A stretch of DNA of 8,660 nucleotides from contig WTJQ01000557.1 in NCBI GenBank assembly GCA_011524785.1, positions 1 through 8,660 on the forward strand. The letters run 5' to 3'. Positions 1 through 5,991 of this stretch are shown here, in pieces. How positions within the stretch are numbered: the stretch's first letter is position 1; every line of letters starts with the position of its first letter. Origin of the DNA: Planctomycetota bacterium. GTDB lineage: Bacteria; Planctomycetota; UBA1135; GCA-002686595. The notes beneath the pieces were generated by a model. The model made no database searches, was not told the DNA's origin, and saw nothing but the letters and a program-made list of their open reading frames with translations. The position numbers and the translations under genes are program-made.

Positions 1-48
1 CCCCAACACCTGCCTCCCCCTGAAACCCCAGCACTCGATCTCCTGGCA

Positions 49-1233
49 ATGAAGACCCTGCCCCTGATCGCTCTCCTGCTCGCCGGCGCCACCTCGGCCG
101 CTGCGCAGACCATCCAGCCCGTCTGCTTCGAGTCGTTCGACTACGCCCCGGGCGCCATCGGAGGCGCCGGAGGCGGGACCGGCCAGGCCGGTGGATCGGG
201 CTGGCTGAGCGCCTGGTGGTCGGGTGGCAACGGTGACGATGCGGTCGTGACGGCGGGCTCCCTGGACGCCGTCGGTAACAAGCTGACCACCAACGTCGAC
301 AACGGGGGCTCCTACCGCCAGATCGACATGACCCCGCACCCGAACATCGCGCCCGCGTTCAAGTTCGGCTCGGGTGATGGCGTCCTCTGGGTCCGCTTCT
401 ACTGCCAGCGCGCGGCCGGCACGACGGACGTCTACGGGGGCCTCTCCCTGTGGGAGGCCGGCCTCGGCGAGCGGGTCTTCATCGGGAGCCCCGGGGACTC
501 CTTCGAGTGGGGCCTCGAGGAGGCCACGAACCCCTCCAACCGCGTCACGGTGCCCGGGATCAGCATCGATCAGGTCGTCCAGCTCGTGTGCCGCGTGACC
601 CACGTGATCGGCGGCCAGGACACCGTCGAGCTCTGGGTCGACCCCGCCACGAACTACCCCGCCACCGCGCCGGACGCGACCCTGTTCGTCGCGGACTACC
701 AGTGGGACGAGATCCGCATCCAGTCGGGCGCGAACCAGGGCGGCCAGACCGGCTACGACTTCGACGAGATCGTGATCGAGAAGGAGGTCGGTGGCAGCGG
801 CAGTGGGATCGGCACGAACTACTGCACCGCGAACGCCAACTCGACGGGGGTGGGCGCGCGCATCAGCGCGACCGGCAGCACGACCGCCGGCCTCAACTTC
901 CTCACCCTCAAGATGGAGGACCTGCCCCAGGGGCAGTTCACCCTCTTCATCGCGTCCCTCTCCTCCGGGTTCGTCTCGAGCCCCGGCGGGAGTCAGGGCG
1001 ACCTCTGCGTGGGCTCCCCCCTGGCGCGCTTCGGTCCCGTGGCCGGCTACACGCTGCAGAACTCGGGGACGACGGGCATCGTCGAGCAGCAGATCGACCT
1101 CACCTCCATCCCCCTGAACCCCGCGGTGGCCGTCCAGCCGGGCGACACCTGGTTCTTCCAGGGGTGGTACCGCGACAACAACCCCGGGCCGGTGAGCAAC
1201 TTCTCCGACGGCCTCTCGATCACCTACCAGTGA
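49..1233 (+). CDS. Secreted jelly-roll-like protein with lineage-type C-terminal module (paralogue 1)
   Basis: A 394-aa predicted exported protein of unknown function. Residues 1-19 form a signal peptide (Lys2, hydrophobic LPLIALLLAG core, Ala-rich cleavage region), so the mature protein probably begins Gln20-Thr21. Residues about 26-247 look like a LamG/concanavalin-A-type beta sandwich: FESFDY opening, Gly-rich stretch, GW...WWSG, and a closing FDEIVIEKE strand. Many exported planctomycete and verrucomicrobial proteins open this way. A GGSGSG linker (about 248-253) leads to a roughly 140-aa C-terminal module starting GTNYC (Cys259) and containing QGDLC (Cys320) and GWYRDNNP near the end. 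The two cysteines recur in both downstream paralogues and may form a disulfide. The start is supported by the signal peptide, but no Shine-Dalgarno sequence precedes it. It is first of three tandem paralogues. Carbohydrate binding is possible but unproven. Confidence 0.85.
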   Translation: MKTLPLIALLLAGATSAAAQTIQPVCFESFDYAPGAIGGAGGGTGQAGGSGWLSAWWSGGNGDDAVVTAGSLDAVGNKLTTNVDNGGSYRQIDMTPHPNIAPAFKFGSGDGVLWVRFYCQRAAGTTDVYGGLSLWEAGLGERVFIGSPGDSFEWGLEEATNPSNRVTVPGISIDQVVQLVCRVTHVIGGQDTVELWVDPATNYPATAPDATLFVADYQWDEIRIQSGANQGGQTGYDFDEIVIEKEVGGSGSGIGTNYCTANANSTGVGARISATGSTTAGLNFLTLKMEDLPQGQFTLFIASLSSGFVSSPGGSQGDLCVGSPLARFGPVAGYTLQNSGTTGIVEQQIDLTSIPLNPAVAVQPGDTWFFQGWYRDNNPGPVSNFSDGLSITYQ

Positions 1234-1274
1234 GCCCCGCGCTCACCCGACTCTCTTCTTCGACACCAACCATC

Positions 1275-2447
1275 ATGAAACTCCTCCCCCTCGTCCTCGT
1301 CAGCCTCGCGGCTCCGGGGCTCTCCCAGACGATCTCGCCGGTCGCCTTCGAGTCCTTCGACTACACCGTCGGGCTCGGCATCGGCAACGGCAACGGCTTC
1401 TCCGGCTCCGGCTGGATGACCGAGTGGTGGTCCGGCAACGCCGGTGACCACGGCGTCATCACGACCCCCGGCTTCGACAGCATCGGGCACAAGCTGACGA
1501 CCAACATCGAGAACCAGGGCACCTTCCGCCTGCCGGACGCGGCCCCCCACGTGGACATCGCGCCCAACGGCAAGTTCGGCTCGGCCGACGCGGTGATGTG
1601 GTTCCGCTTCCGCACCCAGCGCATCGACCCCGCTGGCGACGTCTACGGCGGCTTCTCGCTGTTCACCCAGTTCGGCGCCGAGCACATCTTCATCGGCTGC
1701 CCCGGCAACGCCGAGGCCTGGGGCATGGAGGACCCGGCCACGCTCAACCGCGTGACCGTGGCCGGCTCGGATCCCGACGTCCAGGCCCTCCTCGTCTGCC
1801 GCATCACCTTCACGGACAGCGGTGAGACCGCCGACCTCTGGGTCGACCCGGCGACGAACTACCCGACGACCACCCCGGACGCGACGCTGCCCCTGGGCGA
1901 CTTCGACTGGAACGAGGTTCGCTTCCAGTCCGGCGTCACGACGGGTGGACCGACCGGCTGGGACTTCGACGAGCTGGTCATCGAGAAGGAGACCGGCGGC
2001 GGCGGCGGTGGCGGTGGGACCATCGGCACCACCTACTGCAACGCCAACGCCAACTCGGCCGGCGCCGGGGCCTCGATCAGCGCGGTCGGGAGCACCACCG
2101 CGTCGCTCAACTTCGTCACGCTGCAGATGGACAGCCTCCCGCTGAACCAGTTCTGCCTCTTCATCGCGTCGCGTCAGGCTGGCTTCGTCTCGGGCCCCGG
2201 TGGCTCGCAGGGTGACCTCTGCGTGGGCTCGCCGATCGCGCGCTTCGGTCCCGCGGCTGGCTACAGCCTCCCGAACTCCGGCTCGACCGGGATGGTGGAC
2301 CAGCTGATCGACCTCACCTCGATCCCGCTGACCCCCGCCGTGGGCGTGCTGCCGGGCGAGACCTGGTACTTCCAGGGCTGGTACCGCGACAACAACCCGA
2401 CCCCCACCTCGAACTTCTCGAACGCCCTCTCCATCACCTTCCAGTGA
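1275..2447 (+). CDS. Secreted jelly-roll-like protein with lineage-type C-terminal module (paralogue 2)
   Basis: A 390-aa paralogue of the preceding gene and, by eye, its closest relative here: they share PV.FESFDY, KLTTN, LWVDPATNYP, PDATL, FDE(I/L)VIEKE and GWYRDNNP. The frame stays open far upstream inside gene 1. ATG 1275 is chosen because it begins a signal peptide (KLLPLVLVSLAAPGLS) with mature Gln-Thr like its neighbours. Residues about 20-240 are the beta-sandwich-like domain. A run of eight glycines (241-248) links it to the C-terminal module, with Cys255 in TTYC and Cys316 in GDLC matching paralogue 1. Cysteines in the N-terminal domain are not conserved (VCFESF in paralogue 1 is VAFESF here). 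The gap to gene 1 is 41 nt without a clear terminator, so co-transcription is likely. No Shine-Dalgarno sequence is visible. Function is unknown; an extracellular or cell-surface location is inferred. Confidence 0.85.
   Translation: MKLLPLVLVSLAAPGLSQTISPVAFESFDYTVGLGIGNGNGFSGSGWMTEWWSGNAGDHGVITTPGFDSIGHKLTTNIENQGTFRLPDAAPHVDIAPNGKFGSADAVMWFRFRTQRIDPAGDVYGGFSLFTQFGAEHIFIGCPGNAEAWGMEDPATLNRVTVAGSDPDVQALLVCRITFTDSGETADLWVDPATNYPTTTPDATLPLGDFDWNEVRFQSGVTTGGPTGWDFDELVIEKETGGGGGGGGTIGTTYCNANANSAGAGASISAVGSTTASLNFVTLQMDSLPLNQFCLFIASRQAGFVSGPGGSQGDLCVGSPIARFGPAAGYSLPNSGSTGMVDQLIDLTSIPLTPAVGVLPGETWYFQGWYRDNNPTPTSNFSNALSITFQ
1995..2018 (+). repeat. (GGY/GGG)8 trinucleotide run encoding a Gly8 linker
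   Basis: Eight consecutive glycine codons (GGC x4, GGT, GGC, GGT, GGG) in paralogue 2 encode residues 241-248, between the jelly-roll-like domain and the C-terminal module. Paralogue 1 has GGSGSG at the equivalent place and paralogue 3 an even shorter linker. Slippage in such a run could change linker length in frame. Confidence 0.8.
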
Positions 2448-2453
2448 GGGCTG

Positions 2454-2474
2454 GGCCGGCCCCTGCGGCCGGCC
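2454..2474 (+). other. GC-only hairpin just after paralogue 2
   Basis: GGCCGGCC at 2454-2461 recurs at 2467-2474. As the octamer is self-complementary, the two copies can form an 8-bp stem around the 5-nt loop CCTGC. It starts 6 nt after the stop codon of paralogue 2 and precedes the larger hairpin at 2510-2547. There is no T-run. It may act as a 3' stabilising stem or assist termination. Confidence 0.4.
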
Positions 2475-2509
2475 TGAGCCAGACCGGCTGTTCTAGCCGC
2501 TCTGCGAGT

Positions 2510-2547
2510 GAGACACGCGCTCCCTGCCCGGCAGGAGCGCGTGTCTC
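2510..2547 (+). terminator. Strong hairpin between paralogues 2 and 3, probable terminator
   Basis: A perfect 14-bp inverted repeat: GAGACACGCGCTCC at 2510-2523 pairs with GGAGCGCGTGTCTC at 2534-2547. A 10-nt centre can add three more pairs (TGC/GCA). Wobble pairs may extend the base by two. It lies 62 nt after the stop of paralogue 2. The sequence downstream (GTCCTATATTTG) is only moderately T-rich, so intrinsic termination is plausible but not textbook. Because it touches the upstream side of the -10-like box at 2552, a regulatory or mRNA-stabilising role is also possible. Confidence 0.6.
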
Positions 2548-2551
2548 GTCC

Positions 2552-2557
2552 TATATT
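2552..2557 (+). promoter_or_regulatory. Candidate -10 box for paralogue 3 and the GH13 gene
   Basis: TATATT is an AT-rich island in very GC-rich DNA and matches five of six bases of the TATAAT consensus. It lies 24 nt before ATG 2582 and directly after the hairpin, where a new promoter would be expected. No convincing -35 element is seen; the region about 17 nt upstream is inside the hairpin loop. The predicted leader would be short, about 15-18 nt, and lacks a Shine-Dalgarno sequence. Confidence 0.4.
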
Positions 2558-2581
2558 TGAGGTGTTCCTTCCTCTGCAGAT

Positions 2582-3745
2582 ATGAAGCAATTCCTCCCCC
2601 TCCTCGCGCTGATCGGCCCCCTCGCAGGGCTGGCCTCCGCGCAGACGACGCTCATCTCCCAGGACTCCTTCGACTACCCCGCCACCGATGTCCTCGGCGG
2701 GAAGACCGGCGGGACCGGCTGGCTCTTCCCCTGGTGGTCCGGGAACAACCTGGACGACGCCCTGATCAGCAGCCCGGGCGTCGATGCGATCGGCGAGCAG
2801 TGCATCACCAACAACCAGGACGCGGGGAGCTACCGCCTCCCGGACTACACCAACTTCACCCAGATCATCGACGCGGAGAACCGCTTCGGCATCGACAACA
2901 CGGTGTTCTGGATCAGCTTCTGGCAGCAGAAGGCACCGGGCTCGACGGACGAGTACGGCGGCTTCTCCTTCAACGAGCAACTCGTCGCGGAGAAGCTCTT
3001 CGTCGGCAGCCCGTGGCAGTCCGGCGAGCTGGGGATGCAGCCGGTCGGCGGCGCCCCCGTCACGATCACCGGCTCGGACCCGAACGTCCTCACGCGCGTG
3101 GTGATCCGCCTCGAGCACCTGCCGGGCGACGAGAACATCAAGGTCTGGCTCGACCCCTCGGTCCCCCACCCGGACGCCGCCCAGTTCCCGCCCGACCTGG
3201 ACGAGATGGTGCCCGACTTCGTGTGGAACGAGGTGCGCCTGCAGTCCGGCTCCAACCAGGGCGGCCTGACCGGCTGGCTCTTCGACGACCTCGTGATCGA
3301 GACCGAGGGCGGGTCGTTCCCCAACATCGGGAACAACTACTGCATCGGCGAGGTGAACTCGACCGGAGCCGGCGCGGCGATCTCGGCGGTCGGCGTCGAC
3401 TTCGCGGGGGGGCAACCCCTGTCGCTGATCGCCTCCGGCCTGCCGCAGAACCAGTTCGGGTTCTTCATCACGGGCATCGCACCGGGCTTCGTGGCGGGGC
3501 CTGGCGGCTCCCAGGGCAACCTCTGCATCATTGGCCAGCTCGGTCGCTTCACCGCGCCCGGCCAGGTGCAGAACTCAGGCGTCCAAGGGCTGATCTCGAT
3601 CGACGTGGACACCAACAACATGCCCCTCAACCCGGTGGTCGCGATCCAGCCGGGTGAGACGTGGAACTTCCAGCTCTGGTACCGGGACAACAACCCGCAG
3701 ACCACCTCGAACTTCACGGACGCGATCTCGATCTTCTTCAACTGA
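2582..3745 (+). CDS. Secreted jelly-roll-like protein with lineage-type C-terminal module (paralogue 3)
   Basis: A 387-aa exported protein, the most divergent of the three tandem paralogues. The signal peptide (KQFLPLLALIGPLAGLASA) is followed by mature Gln-Thr. The N-terminal beta-sandwich-like domain keeps the landmarks DSFDYP, GGTGW, WWSGNN, YGGFSF, WNEVRLQSG and FDDLVIE. The Gly-rich linker of paralogues 1 and 2 is reduced to a short GGSFPNIG. The C-terminal module has Cys254 in NNYC and Cys315 in NLC, and ends WYRDNNPQTTSNF plus a short strand. Only these two module cysteines are invariant in all three copies. A hairpin and an AT-rich -10-like box lie upstream, so this copy may start a new transcription unit. 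It lies only 14 nt before the secreted GH13 gene, so the two are probably co-transcribed. That makes it the best candidate for a functional partner of the enzyme, though no interaction is shown by sequence. Confidence 0.85.
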   Translation: MKQFLPLLALIGPLAGLASAQTTLISQDSFDYPATDVLGGKTGGTGWLFPWWSGNNLDDALISSPGVDAIGEQCITNNQDAGSYRLPDYTNFTQIIDAENRFGIDNTVFWISFWQQKAPGSTDEYGGFSFNEQLVAEKLFVGSPWQSGELGMQPVGGAPVTITGSDPNVLTRVVIRLEHLPGDENIKVWLDPSVPHPDAAQFPPDLDEMVPDFVWNEVRLQSGSNQGGLTGWLFDDLVIETEGGSFPNIGNNYCIGEVNSTGAGAAISAVGVDFAGGQPLSLIASGLPQNQFGFFITGIAPGFVAGPGGSQGNLCIIGQLGRFTAPGQVQNSGVQGLISIDVDTNNMPLNPVVAIQPGETWNFQLWYRDNNPQTTSNFTDAISIFFN

Positions 3746-3759
3746 CGCTGTCCAGCACC

Positions 3760-5946
3760 ATGCGAGCCCTGCCCCTCGCTCTCGTCCTCCTGGGAGCCAG
3801 CGCGTCCGGCGCGTTGGCTCAGGGTGGCGGCAGTCCCTACGCGCCCCCGACGGGCACCGCCCTCGGCGAGCGCTGGGTGATGCTGCACTTCGTGACCACC
3901 GTCCCCGGCCACGTGGACGAGCTGAAGGTCACCCTGACGGACCTGGGCAGGGGCGCCGCGGACCTCTACGTGCGGCAGCAGTACCGGCCGACGGAGACCG
4001 AGTGGGACTTCCGCTCGGCCACCCCCGGGACCGGCAACGAGTCGGTCACGATCACCCCGGAGACGAGCCCCACCCTCCAGAGCGGGCTCTACCGGATCGG
4101 CGTCTTCGCGCCGCTCTCGAACCCCTTCTCGCTGCAGATCGAGAAGCTCTCGGGGGCGAGCTCCCAGCCGGGCATGGGGGCGATCCCGTTCCGCTACGAC
4201 GACGGGACGGAGGCCACCGCCTTCCGGGTCTGGGCACCGAACGCCGACTCGGTCCACGTGGCCGGCTCGTTCAACTCCTGGAGCTCGACCTCCAGCGAGC
4301 TGCAGAGCGAGGGCAACGGGATCTTCTCGCTGGACTACCGCGGCGCCGGTGCGGACGACGCCTACAAGTTCGTCATCCGCAACGGATCCCAGACGCTCTG
4401 GAAGAACGACCCCTTCGCAGCGTCGATCACGAACAGCGTCGGGGACTCGGTGATCGTGGACCACGGCCTCCACGAGTGGCAGGACGACGGCTACACGACG
4501 CCCGCCTGGAACGACCTGGTCGTGTACGAGATGCACGTCGGCACGTTCAACCCGAACAACTGGCCCCAGGTCGGCGGCTTCCAGGGCGTGATCCAACGCC
4601 TCCCCTACCTGCAGCAGCTCGGCGTGAACGCGCTCGAGCTGATGCCGGTCAACGAGTTCGCTGGCGAGAACTCGTGGGGCTACAACACCGCCCACCCCTT
4701 CACGGTCGAGTCGGCGTACGGCGGGGTCGAGGGACTGCGCCAGCTCGTGGACGCGGCGCACCAGCACGGGATCGCGATCCTGCTGGACGTGCTCTACAAC
4801 CACTGGGGCCCGACCGACCTCGACCTCTGGCAGTTCGACGGCTGGTCGATCGGCGGCTGGGGTGGGATCTACTTCTACAACGACGACCGCGCGGTGACCC
4901 CCTGGGGCAACACCAAGCCGGACTTCGGCCGCGGCGAGGTCCGCAGCTACATCCGCGACAACGCGCTGTATTGGCTCGACAAGCTGCGGGTCGACGGCCT
5001 CCGCTGGGACTCGACGTCCACCATCCGGCGCAACCCCACGGGCGACAACCCGGACGGCTGGTCCCTGATGCAGTGGGCCAACGACTCCGTGGACGGCTTC
5101 CAGGGCTGGAAGATCCAGATCGCGGAGGACATGTACGCCGCCCCCAACGACTGGATCACGAAGTCGACGGGCGCCGGCGGAGCGGGCTTCGACTCCCAGT
5201 GGGACGCGATGTTCATCCACCCGGTGCGCGAAGCCATCGAGCAGGGGGACGACAACGCCCGCAACATGTGGGCCGTACGGGACGCGCTGGCGCACAAGTA
5301 CAACAACTCGGCCTTCCAGCGCGTGATCTACACCGAGTCGCACGACGAGGTCGCGAACGGCCGCTCACGCGTGCCCGAGGAGATCTGGCCGGGGAACGCG
5401 GGCAGCTACTACTCGAAGAAGCGCTCGACCCTCGGGGCCGCCATGGTCTTCACCGCGCCCGGGATCCCGATGCTCTTCCAGGGGCAGGAGTTCCTGGAGG
5501 ACGGCTACTTCCACGACGACGACCCGCTCGACTGGAACAAGCTCAGCGTCTACGACGGGATCCTGGACATGTACCGGGACCTCATCCACCTGCGGCGCAA
5601 CCTCTCGGGCACGACCCAGGGCCTCAAGGGCCAGAACATCAACATCCACCACGTCAACAACGGCGCCAAGGTCATCGGCTTCCATCGCTGGGACCAGGGT
5701 GGTCCCGGGGACGACGTGGTCGTCGTGAGCAACTTCCGCAACCAGAGCTGGAACCAGTACCGCGTCGGCCTGCCGGGCCCCGGGACCTGGCGCGTCCGGT
5801 TCAACTCGGACTGGAACGGCTACGACCAGGGCTTCGGCAACCACCCGTCGAACGACGTGGTGGCCGAGCAGGTCCCTTACGACGGGATGAGCCACAGCGC
5901 GGACCTGTCCTTCGGCCCGTACACGACGATCATCCTGTCGCGCTGA
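3760..5946 (+). CDS. Secreted GH13 alpha-glucan enzyme, branching-enzyme-like, with PPC-like and CBM48 domains
   Basis: A 728-aa exported glycoside hydrolase family 13 protein. The frame is open upstream, but ATG 3760 begins a signal peptide (RALPLALVLLGASASGALA, mature Gln21). Residues about 25-140 resemble a bacterial pre-peptidase C-terminal (PPC) beta domain (ADLYVRQ...GLYRIGVFA...FSLQIEKL). Residues about 142-240 are CBM48 (FRVWAPNADSVHVAGSFNSW). The TIM barrel starts near LVVYEMHVGTF (253-263). Catalytic signatures are intact: DVLYNH (343-348), LRWDS with nucleophile Asp417, IAED with acid/base Glu456, and TESHDE with His528 and Asp529. An all-beta C-terminal domain ends the protein. 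CBM48 plus AED and ESHDE motifs favour a 1,4-alpha-glucan branching activity (transglycosylation making alpha-1,6 branches). A hydrolase such as trehalohydrolase or isoamylase is the alternative. The length resembles branching enzymes, which are usually cytosolic, so the signal peptide is notable. No Shine-Dalgarno sequence is visible. Confidence 0.88.
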   Translation: MRALPLALVLLGASASGALAQGGGSPYAPPTGTALGERWVMLHFVTTVPGHVDELKVTLTDLGRGAADLYVRQQYRPTETEWDFRSATPGTGNESVTITPETSPTLQSGLYRIGVFAPLSNPFSLQIEKLSGASSQPGMGAIPFRYDDGTEATAFRVWAPNADSVHVAGSFNSWSSTSSELQSEGNGIFSLDYRGAGADDAYKFVIRNGSQTLWKNDPFAASITNSVGDSVIVDHGLHEWQDDGYTTPAWNDLVVYEMHVGTFNPNNWPQVGGFQGVIQRLPYLQQLGVNALELMPVNEFAGENSWGYNTAHPFTVESAYGGVEGLRQLVDAAHQHGIAILLDVLYNHWGPTDLDLWQFDGWSIGGWGGIYFYNDDRAVTPWGNTKPDFGRGEVRSYIRDNALYWLDKLRVDGLRWDSTSTIRRNPTGDNPDGWSLMQWANDSVDGFQGWKIQIAEDMYAAPNDWITKSTGAGGAGFDSQWDAMFIHPVREAIEQGDDNARNMWAVRDALAHKYNNSAFQRVIYTESHDEVANGRSRVPEEIWPGNAGSYYSKKRSTLGAAMVFTAPGIPMLFQGQEFLEDGYFHDDDPLDWNKLSVYDGILDMYRDLIHLRRNLSGTTQGLKGQNINIHHVNNGAKVIGFHRWDQGGPGDDVVVVSNFRNQSWNQYRVGLPGPGTWRVRFNSDWNGYDQGFGNHPSNDVVAEQVPYDGMSHSADLSFGPYTTIILSR

Positions 5947-5978
5947 TCGCGCCGCGGGGGCCGGGCGCTCGCTCGCGC

Positions 5979-5984
5979 TAGGAT
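5979..5984 (+). promoter_or_regulatory. Candidate -10 box (TAGGAT) for the C26 hydrolase, leaderless start
   Basis: TAGGAT fits the TAnnnT core of a -10 element. It ends exactly 7 nt before ATG 5992, so transcription starting at the normal distance would begin at or next to the start codon and give a leaderless mRNA. The same layout occurs before aroB. No -35 element is visible. The AGGA inside the box (5980-5983) could instead be a Shine-Dalgarno sequence with 8-nt spacing, if a longer transcript reads through from the GH13 gene. Confidence 0.4.
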
Positions 5985-5991
5985 GCTCCCC

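Larger units (their letters stand above)
49..3745 (+). repeat. Tandem array of three paralogous genes
   Basis: Three direct gene-length repeats of about 1.16-1.19 kb encode the same domain order with the same spacing between the two module cysteines (61 residues apart in each copy: 259/320, 255/316, 254/315). Near-identical DNA remains at 1165-1184, 2379-2398 and 3677-3696, the WYRDNNP coding segment, where copies 1 and 2 match and copy 3 differs at one base. Elsewhere the copies have diverged well beyond recent duplication. Confidence 0.8.

Noticed and set aside
1..48. A possible end of an upstream gene, such as a frame closing at TGA 21-23
   Set aside because: Too few codons to judge; no motif, and no promoter or terminator is recognisable in these 48 bases.
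450..1274. An in-frame upstream extension of paralogue 2 reaching back into paralogue 1
   Set aside because: The extension is an Arg/Pro/His-rich out-of-frame reading of paralogue 1, while ATG 1275 begins a proper signal peptide.
2261..3415. A 384-codon open frame on the - strand, opposite paralogues 2 and 3
   Set aside because: Low-complexity Arg/Val/Asp/Gly product, no start-site signal, and it spans the intergenic hairpin and promoter region. It is a shadow of the + strand genes.
3661..3759. An in-frame upstream extension of the GH13 gene into paralogue 3
   Set aside because: The extra 33 codons read paralogue 3 out of frame and would bury the signal peptide that starts at ATG 3760.
3337..5343. 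A 668-codon open frame on the - strand, opposite the GH13 gene
   Set aside because: Its product is rich in Arg, Val, Gly and Ala with no domain motif, and it lies opposite well-supported coding sequence with intact GH13 motifs. Long antisense frames are expected at this GC content.
5947..5978. Possible terminator between the GH13 and C26 hydrolase genes
   Set aside because: The stretch is GC-rich with short self-complementary pieces but no stable stem followed by T residues.
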